Below, piece by piece: positions 1 to 8,839 of a DNA stretch of 40,287 bases (position 1 is the first letter of the stretch; every line of letters starts with the position of its first letter). The position numbers and the translations under genes are program-made. The DNA comes from an uncultured Bacteroidota bacterium (GTDB lineage Bacteria; Bacteroidota; Bacteroidia; Chitinophagales; Chitinophagaceae), in the NCBI GenBank assembly GCA_902826165.1, contig CADEDV010000009.1, positions 25,232 to 65,518 on the forward strand, in the 5' to 3' direction. The notes below the pieces were generated by a model. It ran no database searches. It saw only the letters and a program-made list of their open reading frames with translations, and was not told the DNA's origin.

Positions 1-390
1 AGAGGAGCATATTCTGTAGCATTGGGTAACCGACCGGAGGCAACCGATTATGCAACTGCAATTGGGCTAAGGGCTATTGCCAGTGGATTTGGAGCTGCTG
101 CAATAGGTAATTATGCAACTGCCAGCGGGGCAGAATCTACTGCTATTGGAAGTACAAATGCACAGAGTGGGATTAAAACAACCGCCAGTGGTAGCTACTC
201 CATTGCAATAGGAACAGCAGTCAGGGCGCAGGGAAGTACTTCTGTTGCATTGGGTTCCTATACCACGGCCAGTGGAAATAGTGCTACCGCTATAGGAAAT
301 TTTACCACGGCCAGCGGAAATAGCGCTACTGCAATGGGAACTTCCACAATAGCAAGTGGAGACAATTCAACAGCTATGGGTAACTATGTT
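1..390 (+). repeat. 42-bp (14-codon) tandem repeats encoding YadA head motifs
   Basis: Repeats of about 42 bp encode the AIGxxATASG pattern. The two most similar neighbouring copies start at about 262 and 304 and differ by only a few, mostly third-position, changes; the other copies are more diverged. Similar adjacent copies suggest recent duplication and a head length that can vary between strains. Confidence 0.7.
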
Positions 391-933
391 TCTACCAACA
401 ATTTTGATGGGGCTTTAATAATTGGAGATAATTCCACCAACACGGTTTTAAATATTGCGACATCTAACTCTTTCCGTGCAAGATTTGATGGCGGCTACCG
501 CTTTTTCACCAGTGCTGCCACTATCAATGCAGAAAGTTGCCAGTTACCTGCCGGCGGCAATGCCTGGGTTACCGCTAGTGATTACCGTTTGAAAGAGAAA
601 TTTCATCAATCAAATGGAGAAGATTTTCTAAAGAAGATTTCTGCCATGCAACTTGGTAGCTGGAATTATCTCTCCCAAAACCCGTTAAAGCAACGCCACT
701 ACGGCCCCATGGCACAGGATTTTTATGCAGCTTTTGGAAAAGATAGCTTTGGAACAATTGGTAACGACACCACGATTAACTCCGCCGATTTTGATGGGGT
801 GAACTTAATTGCCATACAAGCTTTGGAAAAAAGAACACAAAAGATTGAACAGCTGGAGAAAGAAAACGAAGAATTGAAAAGAATGATGCTGCAACTGAGA
901 AAGGAAATGGATAAACTGAAGAAAAACAAATAA
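1..933 (+). CDS. Surface/tail-fibre-like protein, YadA-type head repeats plus S74 intramolecular chaperone (5' end missing)
   Basis: The frame is open from the first base, so the start lies outside the window; 310 residues are visible. The first ~130 residues are degenerate 14-residue repeats of the form ATAxGxxATASGxx, the left-handed beta-roll repeat of YadA-like trimeric adhesin heads. A short bridging domain follows, then a C-terminal Peptidase_S74 type chaperone beginning near TASDYRLKEKF, with the later HYGPMAQDFYAAFG stretch, and a final Lys/Glu/Leu-rich coiled coil. In phage tail spikes the S74 domain trimerises the fibre and then cuts itself off at the Ser of the SD-RLK motif. No YadA membrane anchor and no T9SS sorting tail are visible, so how it is displayed is unknown. 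Such tail-fibre-domain proteins are common in Chitinophagaceae and do not imply a prophage here. Confidence 0.8.
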   Translation, partial: RGAYSVALGNRPEATDYATAIGLRAIASGFGAAAIGNYATASGAESTAIGSTNAQSGIKTTASGSYSIAIGTAVRAQGSTSVALGSYTTASGNSATAIGNFTTASGNSATAMGTSTIASGDNSTAMGNYVSTNNFDGALIIGDNSTNTVLNIATSNSFRARFDGGYRFFTSAATINAESCQLPAGGNAWVTASDYRLKEKFHQSNGEDFLKKISAMQLGSWNYLSQNPLKQRHYGPMAQDFYAAFGKDSFGTIGNDTTINSADFDGVNLIAIQALEKRTQKIEQLEKENEELKRMMLQLRKEMDKLKKNK

Positions 934-979
934 TATATCATCTGCATGGGATTGTGATAAGGAGTATTATTTTAGTGCT

Positions 980-3900
980 TTGAAAAAGACCCGGGCTCAA
1001 TACAATAAATACCTGCTCTTCATTTTCATCTTGAGCAGTACCCGGCTATTGTCGCAGCAACCCGCATCCTACACGTTTGAATTTTACAACAGTTCCCATG
1101 GTTTGCCTTCTTCCGAAATCACCGCACTGGCAAAAGATGAAAAGGGATTTTTATGGATCGGCACAGCCGCCGGGCTCAGCCGGTACGACGGTTACATATT
1201 TCACAACTATTTCTATGCAGCAGGCGAAGAGTTGATTGGGTTTGTAAAAACAATAAAAGCAGACTCTCAAAACAGGTTGTGGATAGGTACTGGTGCCGGG
1301 TTATTTTGTTACCATAATAACAGGATCATAAAAATAAATGCAGCCACGGCAGTACCACAATCGGTCAATGATATTTTGCCAGATCTTGAAGGGGTCCTCT
1401 GGCTGGCCACAGAAACAGGTCCTGTAAAAATCCGCATTCCGGATATTGATTTAACGGGTAAAAAGAAGATCATACTACAGGATCATCTCCTTCCCCAATG
1501 GAATAATGATCTCAAAAATAAATATGGCAGCATGACAATGCGTATTGCCAAAGCACCTGATGGAACTATTTATATGTCGCAGTTTTCCACCCTTTTCAGG
1601 TTATCCGAAAACAAGCTGGAACTGGTGCATACTGATACTGTAAGGAGTAACCATATTCTTTCTGTTTTCCCGGTAAGTAAAACAAAACTTTACTATGATG
1701 CCGAAGCCACAGAAATGAATGTGCTGGAAAACGGTAAAGCCACCCGGCTACCAGTTAAGAAAATTGTACCCTCCAAAGCAGTAAAAGACAAACCCGGCTT
1801 TTGGTATTTAGGCACTTCCGGGCTTTATTATTTTCATCCGGGTGAGGGCATTGCTTCACAACATATCAATACACTGGAAAAAGATATTATTATCCCAACC
1901 GCCTTTTTAAAAGAAGATGGTTTTTTTTGGGTCGCCTCTTATGATGGGCTTATAAAGATCAGGCCCTCCTTTTTTAGTTCCTATGACTTGTCTGCTATCA
2001 CTAACCACAAAGATTTTTATTCCATCCTTCAATTAAAGAATGGCAAATTACTGGCAGGAAATAACCGGGGAACAGTTTTTGAAAAAAATGGCAACAGTTT
2101 TTCTGCATATAAAAGAAATATAGTCCCCAAAGCAGAAATAAAAGCACTGTATGAAGATGAAAGAGGTTGGTTATGGGCTGGCACCGGCTACCAGGGCCTT
2201 GTCCTGGTAAGGAATAATAACGTGCAGGTTTTTACAAAACAAGATGGCCTGCATGATAACTCGGTATACTCATTCCTGCAAACAAAGTCTGGCCGGCTTT
2301 ACGCCATCGGGGATGCAGGAATTTCAGAAATAATTATTAGCAAAAACAATTCAATCTCCTTTAAAAAATTCATGTACGAACCCAGGATCTCCTGGCATGC
2401 TAATTTTTATTCAGGCATAGAAGCCCCGGATGGAACCATCTGGATAGCCGGTCAGGAAGGCCTTGTTTATTTGAAAAACGATTCTTTACATTCCTTTAAA
2501 TTCAGCAACAGGTTACTGCCCGTTAATTATATCATTACCGGTAAAAATGGAATTGTATGGATGGCGACCAGCACGGAAGGGATTTTAAAATGCCGCTTCA
2601 ATAGTAATAATGAGCCGGAGTTATTACAAAAATTTACAGAAGCTGATGGCCTTGCTGCATCAAACTACTTAACACTGCTGGCTGATCATGAAAATAATAT
2701 ATGGGCAGGTAGTTCAAAAGGAATAAGCCTCATCGGGCAAAACAATGATCACACTACCAGCATAGTCAATTTTGATAAAAAAGATGGTTTTACTGAACCC
2801 GGGTATGGCTATATCAGGCTATACAAGGATAATGAAAACCGTATCTGGGTGGTTACAACAAGCGGCATTACTTCATTTCATCCTTCAGCATTGCCTTTTT
2901 CAACAATCCCTCCGGCAGTTTATATTACCGGCGTAAAGATGAAAAGCGGCGATTGGGTCAATATTGACCCGGCTGGTAGTACTAACTTTTCCTATAAAAA
3001 CAACTCCTTTGTTTTCCATTTTACCGCACTTGATTATATCAACCAGGAAGGACTGAACTATTTTTATAAACTAACCAATATAGATACCGGCTGGATAGCA
3101 GCGGGCATACAGCGGAGTGTCAGTTATGAAAATCTGGCACCGGGCAATTATACCTTTCGGGTAAAAGCCAGTAGTTTAAAAGGTACCTGGAGTAAAGAAG
3201 ATGCTGCATTTACATTTACTATTAAAGCACCTCTTTGGCAAAAACTATGGTTTAAGATAGCAGCCGCAGTATTGGTAGGATTTGGAATAGTTTTTCTTTT
3301 CCGGCGAAGGATACGCTTCATTAAAGAGAAAGAAGGACGTAAAACAGAAATGCAAAAAATTGAAGCAGACAGTTACTTATATAAATTAGAAATTGCCCAG
3401 GTTACCAATTATTTCGGCGCAACCATTCACCAGCAGGAGACCATGGATGAACTGCTATGGGATGTGGCGAAAAACCTGATTGGCAAACTCGGGTTTGAAG
3501 ACTGTATGATATACCTGTGGAATGAGGATAAAACAATACTGCTTCAAAAAGCAGGCTACGGGATTAAGGGCTCCATGCAAAGTGATATGGATAAAGAAAA
3601 CTATCATGTACCTAAAGGAAAAGGCATTGTGGGATCAGCGGTTGAAAACAGGCACTATATCCTCGCCAATGATACCACGCTGGATAAAAGGTACTACTCA
3701 GCAGATGGTACAGTAAGATTGAGTGAACTCTGTGTTCCTATTATTCATAATGACGAAGCGATAGGGGCCATCAACACCGAACACTCGGAAAAAAATTTCT
3801 ATACCGACCGTCATTTGCAAATTTTGACCACTATTGCTTCTATGCTGGCTGATAAAATTGACAGGATAGAAGCCCAGGAGCAAACCCGGGAAAAGGAGAT

Positions 3901-4564
3901 GGAGGTGTTGAAACTGAATAAAGACCTTGCCACTTCACAGCTCACCACCCTGCGGGCACAAATGAACCCGCATTTTATCTTTAATGCCCTGAACAGTGTG
4001 CAGCAATATATTCTGCAGGGAAATATTACTGAAGCAAACCGCTACTTATCCAAATTTTCAAAACTGCAACGGGAAGTACTTAATCACAGCGACCAGGATT
4101 TTATTTCACTGGAAAAGGAACTCGAAGTGCTTCACCTGTACCTGGAACTGGAACAACTCCGTTTTGATGGAAATTTCAACTACGAAATAAAAGTAGATGA
4201 AGCGATTGACGATGATGAGATAAAAATACCACCAATGATCGTGCAGCCCTTTGTAGAAAATGCGATCTGGCACGGCCTGATGACCAAGCAGGGTGAACGC
4301 CTGGTGCTTATTTATTTTACACTTAGCAGTGATGACTTGTTGGTTTGTACCGTAACAGATAACGGAATCGGCCGGGAAGCAGCTTCCCGCCTGAAACAAA
4401 ACAATCATACACAGCACAAATCAAAAGGGCTTTCCTTAGTATATGACCGGCTGAATATATTACAGCAGCAATATGGCCATACCTTCAAAGTCACTATAAA
4501 AGATATATTTGATAATAACGTACCCGCTGGTACAGAAGTAAAGTTGCATATTTATACCGGGTAA
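980..4564 (+). CDS. Two-component sensor histidine kinase, propeller/Y_Y_Y + GAF + LytS-type kinase
   Basis: A 1194-residue membrane sensor. Order of parts: signal peptide (1-26); long periplasmic Reg_prop beta-propeller (about 30-650) with repeated LWIGT/GLSRYDG-like motifs; Y_Y_Y domain (about 670-740); one membrane helix (about 756-775); coiled coil; cytoplasmic GAF domain (about 810-960); His_kinase/LytS domain with MNPHFIFNALNS, His998 being the likely phosphoacceptor; and an ATPase domain with IVQPFVENAIWHG (about 1087-1099). The start is TTG at 980; I see no in-frame ATG nearby, and an AAGGAG lies at 959-964. It ends 10 bp before the LytTR regulator, its likely partner. Propeller kinases in Bacteroidota often sense carbohydrates, but they are usually fused hybrids; this one instead has GAF plus a LytS kinase and a separate regulator. 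The ligand is unknown. Confidence 0.9.
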   Translation: MKKTRAQYNKYLLFIFILSSTRLLSQQPASYTFEFYNSSHGLPSSEITALAKDEKGFLWIGTAAGLSRYDGYIFHNYFYAAGEELIGFVKTIKADSQNRLWIGTGAGLFCYHNNRIIKINAATAVPQSVNDILPDLEGVLWLATETGPVKIRIPDIDLTGKKKIILQDHLLPQWNNDLKNKYGSMTMRIAKAPDGTIYMSQFSTLFRLSENKLELVHTDTVRSNHILSVFPVSKTKLYYDAEATEMNVLENGKATRLPVKKIVPSKAVKDKPGFWYLGTSGLYYFHPGEGIASQHINTLEKDIIIPTAFLKEDGFFWVASYDGLIKIRPSFFSSYDLSAITNHKDFYSILQLKNGKLLAGNNRGTVFEKNGNSFSAYKRNIVPKAEIKALYEDERGWLWAGTGYQGLVLVRNNNVQVFTKQDGLHDNSVYSFLQTKSGRLYAIGDAGISEIIISKNNSISFKKFMYEPRISWHANFYSGIEAPDGTIWIAGQEGLVYLKNDSLHSFKFSNRLLPVNYIITGKNGIVWMATSTEGILKCRFNSNNEPELLQKFTEADGLAASNYLTLLADHENNIWAGSSKGISLIGQNNDHTTSIVNFDKKDGFTEPGYGYIRLYKDNENRIWVVTTSGITSFHPSALPFSTIPPAVYITGVKMKSGDWVNIDPAGSTNFSYKNNSFVFHFTALDYINQEGLNYFYKLTNIDTGWIAAGIQRSVSYENLAPGNYTFRVKASSLKGTWSKEDAAFTFTIKAPLWQKLWFKIAAAVLVGFGIVFLFRRRIRFIKEKEGRKTEMQKIEADSYLYKLEIAQVTNYFGATIHQQETMDELLWDVAKNLIGKLGFEDCMIYLWNEDKTILLQKAGYGIKGSMQSDMDKENYHVPKGKGIVGSAVENRHYILANDTTLDKRYYSADGTVRLSELCVPIIHNDEAIGAINTEHSEKNFYTDRHLQILTTIASMLADKIDRIEAQEQTREKEMEVLKLNKDLATSQLTTLRAQMNPHFIFNALNSVQQYILQGNITEANRYLSKFSKLQREVLNHSDQDFISLEKELEVLHLYLELEQLRFDGNFNYEIKVDEAIDDDEIKIPPMIVQPFVENAIWHGLMTKQGERLVLIYFTLSSDDLLVCTVTDNGIGREAASRLKQNNHTQHKSKGLSLVYDRLNILQQQYGHTFKVTIKDIFDNNVPAGTEVKLHIYTG

Positions 4565-4574
4565 ACCTTATAAT

Positions 4575-5321
4575 ATGATAAGAGCTTTGATCATAGATGA
4601 TGAACCTTCGGCGGTAAAGACACTCACCCTGTTATTATCGCATTATGTACCGGAGATCAGTGAATTAAAAAGCACTAATGATCCCCATGATGGATTACGG
4701 TTGTTAAAAACCTGGCAGCCCGACCTGCTATTTTTAGATATACAAATGCCCCTGATGACCGGCTTTGGATTACTAAAACAGTTACCTGAAATTAATTTCA
4801 ATATCATTTTCACTACAGCCCACGATCAATATGCCATTGAAGCCATTCGTTTCAGTGCATTAGATTACCTGATGAAACCGATTGACGGAGATGAACTACA
4901 GGCAGCCATTAAACGATATACGAGTAAATTATCTTCTGCTGTAAACAACAAATCCCTATACAATAACTTCCTTCATAATATTCATGTCAAGGACCGGAAA
5001 GGATTTAAACTGGCTTTACCGACAGCCCAGGGTACTTTTTTTTACAGCCCGGAGGAGATCATACGGCTGGAAGGAGAAAGTAATTATACTAAATTCTTTT
5101 TTACCGGGCATAAACCATTGCTCATCTCCAAAACATTAAAGGAATATGAGGACATTCTCAGCAATCACGGTTTTATCCGTATTCACAAATCGCATATTAT
5201 CAATAAAATTCATGTGGTAAACTACAGCGGAGAAGGTATTCTTACACTGGTTGACCATTCCAAAGTGGAAATATCCCGGAGACGAAGAGAGGAAGTGGCG
5301 GGGCAATTGAAATCATTTTAA
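4575..5321 (+). CDS. LytTR-family response regulator
   Basis: A 248-residue cytoplasmic transcription factor. The N-terminal receiver has the acidic pair in LIIDDEP, phospho-acceptor Asp55 in LLFLDIQMP, Thr81 and Lys101 (YLMKPI). The C-terminal LytTR DNA-binding domain (about 140-245) shows the family pattern, with LEGESNYTKFF and FIRIHKSHIIN. It begins 10 bp after the sensor kinase, so the two are almost certainly co-transcribed as a LytS/LytR-type pair. Targets cannot be read from sequence; the upstream surface protein is one candidate by position only. Confidence 0.93.
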   Translation: MIRALIIDDEPSAVKTLTLLLSHYVPEISELKSTNDPHDGLRLLKTWQPDLLFLDIQMPLMTGFGLLKQLPEINFNIIFTTAHDQYAIEAIRFSALDYLMKPIDGDELQAAIKRYTSKLSSAVNNKSLYNNFLHNIHVKDRKGFKLALPTAQGTFFYSPEEIIRLEGESNYTKFFFTGHKPLLISKTLKEYEDILSNHGFIRIHKSHIINKIHVVNYSGEGILTLVDHSKVEISRRRREEVAGQLKSF

Positions 5322-5361
5322 GAAAAAACACTTCCTTTGCATCCACTATTTTATCATACTA

Positions 5362-6072
5362 ATGAAATACCGGCACCTTTTCTTCGACCTGGATCATACC
5401 CTATGGGATTTTGAAGCCAACAGCAGGCTGACCTTGCAGGAATTATATGATTCAATGGACTTGCAGTCAAGAGGAGTACATGATTTTGATCTTTTTCATA
5501 AAAACTACCTGGTACAGAATGATAAATTATGGGACCGCTACCGGAAAGGATTTGTAAAAGTGGATGAGCTGCGCTGGAAAAGAATGTGGCTGACCTTACT
5601 GGAGTTCAAAATTGCGGATGAACCATTAGCCCGGGAAATGGGAGTTCGTTTTTTAGATCTTTTACCCACCCGCAAGTTATTATTCCCTTACGCTATTGAG
5701 ATCCTTGATTACCTTAAAGAAAAGAATTACCAGCTGCACATGATCACCAACGGGTTTGAAAAAACACAGCACAGTAAATTACAGAACTCAGGATTAGCCG
5801 GTTATTTTGGTGAAGTCATCACTTCTGAAGGCAGCAACAGCCTGAAACCTCACAAGGAAATATTCGACTATGCCTTTCAAAAAACAGGAGCAGTCCCGCA
5901 GGAAAGTATCATGATCGGCGATACAATTGATGTAGATATCTTAGGCGCTGTCAATGCCGGCATCGACCAGGTACATGTCAATCATTTGACCAATGATGCG
6001 GTACCTGTGAAAGAAGGTGTGTTCCCTACCTACACTGTTTATTCCCTTAAAGAACTGGAAACTATCTTCTAA
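5362..6072 (+). CDS. yjjG: YjjG-family HAD noncanonical pyrimidine nucleotidase
   Basis: A 236-residue HAD hydrolase. Motif I is FFDLDHTLWDF (nucleophile Asp9, acid/base Asp11), motif II is MITNG, the motif III Lys lies in SLKPHKE, and motif IV is MIGDTIDVDI. The HTLWDF variant of motif I and the length match the YjjG group, which dephosphorylates dUMP, UMP, dTMP and damaged pyrimidine nucleotides (house-cleaning). It lies 40 bp after the response regulator. A near-match promoter element, TTCCTTTG (5332-5339), just before it suggests its own transcription start. Substrate preference is inferred from the family. Confidence 0.8.
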   Translation: MKYRHLFFDLDHTLWDFEANSRLTLQELYDSMDLQSRGVHDFDLFHKNYLVQNDKLWDRYRKGFVKVDELRWKRMWLTLLEFKIADEPLAREMGVRFLDLLPTRKLLFPYAIEILDYLKEKNYQLHMITNGFEKTQHSKLQNSGLAGYFGEVITSEGSNSLKPHKEIFDYAFQKTGAVPQESIMIGDTIDVDILGAVNAGIDQVHVNHLTNDAVPVKEGVFPTYTVYSLKELETIF

Positions 6073-6173
6073 AAAGAAACCAACTCTCTTAAGCTGGTAT
6101 AAATAAATGAAAGACTATTCGATGCCAGGGTTCCAATTGGCGCATTAATTCATTAACAAATTATCAAACTGTA

Positions 6174-6830
6174 TTACCAGCTCGCAATTACCGTTACCCC
6201 ACCCTGCGGCTTATCACCGATCTTCACATGCACTTTTGCATCCAATGGCAACAACAGGTCCACTCTCGAACCAAAACGGATAAAACCCATCTCACCGGTT
6301 TGTTCCACTTTTTGCCCGGCCTGTAAATAATTGATGATCCTTTTGGCCAGTGCGCCGGCTATCTGCTTCACTAAAATTTCTTGGCCATTCTTTCTATACA
6401 CCACAGAATGTCGTTCATTCTCTGTGGAAGATTTAGGATGCCAGGCCACTAAATATTTCCCTTTGTGATACTGGCTGTACACCACTTCCCCACTGACCGG
6501 GTTCCGGTTCACATGCACATTCAGCGGACTCATAAAAATAGAGACCTGTATGCGGCGGTCGGTAAAGTATTCATCGGCCTGAACTTCTTCAATCACCACT
6601 ACCTTACCATCGGCCGGGGCAACAATGGCGTTTTCCTGCACCGTGAGTGCTCTTTTGGGAATGCGGAAGAACGAGATCACAAAGATCAATAGGCCCAGCG
6701 TTGCTATAAAGAGCAGCCAGCTGATCACAGGCAGGCTGAAACTTAAAAAATAGAAGGAGAGAATATTGATGATACCAAAAAGTATGGTACTGATGGCAAT
6801 GATCTTGTAACCTTCCTTATGAATTGTCAT
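6174..6830 (-). CDS. psd: Phosphatidylserine decarboxylase, short (archaeal-type) proenzyme
   Basis: A 218-residue inner-membrane enzyme converting phosphatidylserine to phosphatidylethanolamine. Two N-terminal membrane helices (about 8-30 and 36-56) are followed by the catalytic domain with APADGKVV, VNRNPVSGEV and the self-cleavage site MGFIRFGSRVD. Cleavage between Gly187 and Ser188 would form the pyruvoyl cofactor. The FGS site and short length fit the archaeal-type family rather than E. coli Psd (LGST). It lies 72 bp downstream of cdsA on the same strand and has its own exact promoter element, so it can probably also be transcribed separately. No pss gene is in the window. Confidence 0.92.
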   Translation of the reverse strand: MTIHKEGYKIIAISTILFGIINILSFYFLSFSLPVISWLLFIATLGLLIFVISFFRIPKRALTVQENAIVAPADGKVVVIEEVQADEYFTDRRIQVSIFMSPLNVHVNRNPVSGEVVYSQYHKGKYLVAWHPKSSTENERHSVVYRKNGQEILVKQIAGALAKRIINYLQAGQKVEQTGEMGFIRFGSRVDLLLPLDAKVHVKIGDKPQGGVTVIASW

Positions 6831-6847
6831 ACTAACCAGTTGAAGGG

Positions 6848-6855
6848 CAAATATA
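6848..6855 (-). promoter_or_regulatory. -7 promoter element for psd
   Basis: On the minus strand this reads TATATTTG, an exact match to the Bacteroidota -7 consensus TAnnTTTG, 17 bp before the psd ATG. I see no good TTG (-33) partner. Confidence 0.5.
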
Positions 6856-6902
6856 GTGAATGAGGGAGAGAGAATGGAAAATGGAGTTTGGAGAACGGGC
6901 TA

Positions 6903-7793
6903 TTACAGCATCAGGAGTTTTACAAATACCCAGACAAAAGGAGTGGCTAATAAAAGAGAATCAAACCGGTCTAAGAAACCACCATGCCCAGGCATCAGGG
7001 AGCCGCTGTCTTTTACATCAGCCATTCGTTTTAATTTGGATTCGAGGAGATCACCGATAGTGCCGGTAATTGCAGTTATCAAAGCAATCGGGGCAAATAA
7101 CAATCCGGATGTAAGATCAAACTCACCCAATACTAAACCCGGTAGTACGAATAAAGCAACAGCAACACATAATACAACGCCACCAATAGTGCCTTCCCAT
7201 GTTTTTTTGGGTGATACTTTTGACAAAGGGGTTTTCCCGATCAATGAGCCGACTATATAAGCCATTGTATCATTAATCCAAATACTGGCTATGATTATTA
7301 TAGGAATTATCCCTTCACCTAATACAAACATTGTATCATGCAGGTGTATATCATTCCTCCATTGATACAAGTTTATCATCAACCCCCAGCTCAGTGATAT
7401 ATATACTAAGCCCAGTGCTGCCATTCCTAATGCCTTCAGATGAATTCTTTTTTGTGAGAAAATACCCAGCAGGATCAATATAAGTCCCGCTGCAGAAACG
7501 GGCATAGCTATATTTTCACTTACCCCAAATCCGCTTATTATATAAGCTGGTCCGCACATCAACAGCATAAAGTGATACCCAAATACCATGACCCCTAATT
7601 TGGTATAAGGATGAAATTTCGTGTTATGAATTTTCTCCGCCAGTTTGAAATACTCCCACCAGCAACCGAAATGAATAATGGAAAACAACACCATGAAACT
7701 CCAATGGTTCCATAACAAACCCGCTAACATTACCGCCGCAAATACGATAGCTGTCAATGCTCTTGTTCTGAATACAGGCCAGTTGAATGCCAT
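6903..7793 (-). CDS. cdsA: Phosphatidate cytidylyltransferase (CDP-diacylglycerol synthase)
   Basis: A 296-residue polytopic inner-membrane protein making CDP-diacylglycerol from phosphatidate and CTP, the branch point of phospholipid synthesis. The family signature is complete at residues 252-278: SKLKRMADVKDSG, then PGHGGFLDRFD. PKKTWEGTIGG (about 195-205), also conserved, precedes it. Several hydrophobic helices cover the N-terminal two thirds. The gene starts 8 bp after the CPBP protease ends and is followed by psd, so a CPBP-cdsA-psd transcript is likely, grouping two phosphatidylethanolamine pathway steps. Confidence 0.95.
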   Translation of the reverse strand: MAFNWPVFRTRALTAIVFAAVMLAGLLWNHWSFMVLFSIIHFGCWWEYFKLAEKIHNTKFHPYTKLGVMVFGYHFMLLMCGPAYIISGFGVSENIAMPVSAAGLILILLGIFSQKRIHLKALGMAALGLVYISLSWGLMINLYQWRNDIHLHDTMFVLGEGIIPIIIIASIWINDTMAYIVGSLIGKTPLSKVSPKKTWEGTIGGVVLCVAVALFVLPGLVLGEFDLTSGLLFAPIALITAITGTIGDLLESKLKRMADVKDSGSLMPGHGGFLDRFDSLLLATPFVWVFVKLLML

Positions 7794-7801
7794 GAAATGC
7801 G

Positions 7802-8719
7802 TTATTGGTTATGATAAGCTTCTTTATCCGAAGCTGTTATTTTTTTGAAATACATAAAGAGCCCGATCAATGCCGGCAATAATAAAATGCCCCACCAACT
7901 GCCGCTGCTGTCTTCCATCATGGCTTCTTTTATCGATTTCCCTTCTTTTAGCATGGAATAGATCATAGTTATCGCCAGCGCATTATTTATGAAATGGGCC
8001 AGGATACTCAGCCATAATTTCCCGGAATAATAATAGATCAGTCCCAGCACGGCCCCTAAAAATACACGGGGCAGGAAACCATAAAAAGAAAAATGCACTG
8101 CGCTGAAGATGATGCTTACAATTAATATAGCAGCCCAGGGTTTCATCCCTGAACGGGTCAGGAAATTTTGGAAGCCACCGCGGAATAATGCTTCTTCACA
8201 TAAGGCAGGTAAGAACGCCATGATGATCAGCGCCAGAATATAATCACTCATGGTCTTCAGGCTGATAATAGAAGTTACCTGCTGGTTATAATCAGCTTCC
8301 CATTTATCAGCCTTCAATTTCCACTCAGCAGGTAAAGGAATTTCTTTATTCAGGTAAGAGATCGCAAAAGAAACGAACAGCGCTGTGAAAATGATCATCA
8401 CCACCAACCCCACCTGGTTCGGCCTTACCTGCGGAGAAAAACCCATCAGCCTGAAGGGCTTCCTGTTCAGCATAAAAGCGGTGGCGATGGCGGGTAATAA
8501 AAAACCGATGAGCGTTGATAATACCTGTACCACTTTCATGGCATTACTGTCTTCCGGCGCAAACTGTCCTTCCTGGAAGGCCGTGATTGGTTTACCTGTC
8601 ATAGCTGACCATATCGGAATACTGACAAGGCCTGATAAAATAATACCTGCTACAGCAAACGCAATCAGCATAAAAAAGCCTGCTGTATAGGAAATACCCT
8701 TGGATTGACTGTCGTACAT
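7802..8719 (-). CDS. CPBP-family intramembrane glutamic endopeptidase
   Basis: A 305-residue multi-pass membrane protein of the CPBP (Abi, Rce1-like) family. Motif 1 is EEALFRGGF (Glu175, Glu176, Arg180), motif 2 includes FSAVHF (His209), and motif 3 is ILAHFINN (His242, Asn246): all the residues expected of an active Rce1-like protease. Some members act in bacteriocin immunity or phage exclusion, but most have no known substrate. Its place directly ahead of cdsA and psd points to membrane housekeeping here rather than defence; that is inference. Confidence 0.88.
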   Translation of the reverse strand: MYDSQSKGISYTAGFFMLIAFAVAGIILSGLVSIPIWSAMTGKPITAFQEGQFAPEDSNAMKVVQVLSTLIGFLLPAIATAFMLNRKPFRLMGFSPQVRPNQVGLVVMIIFTALFVSFAISYLNKEIPLPAEWKLKADKWEADYNQQVTSIISLKTMSDYILALIIMAFLPALCEEALFRGGFQNFLTRSGMKPWAAILIVSIIFSAVHFSFYGFLPRVFLGAVLGLIYYYSGKLWLSILAHFINNALAITMIYSMLKEGKSIKEAMMEDSSGSWWGILLLPALIGLFMYFKKITASDKEAYHNQ

Positions 8720-8753
8720 AGATTTCAGCGATTAAACCGTAAATTTGCAGGTT

Positions 8754-8761
8754 CAAAAATA
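8754..8761 (-). promoter_or_regulatory. -7 promoter element for the CPBP-cdsA operon
   Basis: On the minus strand this reads TATTTTTG, an exact TAnnTTTG match 34 bp before the CPBP start, in the 120-bp divergent gap with dusB. I see no clear -33 TTG. Confidence 0.4.
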
Positions 8762-8839
8762 ACAGTCCGCTGGCAGAAGATCCATATTTATTTAACCCAT
8801 TAGTTTATAAGGGATAAGCTTCAGCTACAAACCTAGGTA

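Noticed and set aside
1-933. Prophage tail fibre because of the S74 chaperone
   Set aside because: No phage structural, lysis or integration gene follows; S74/YadA-repeat proteins are common on Bacteroidota chromosomes.
7802-8719. CPBP protease as a phage or bacteriocin defence gene
   Set aside because: The family includes such proteins, but the operon with cdsA and psd and the absence of any defence neighbours favour housekeeping.
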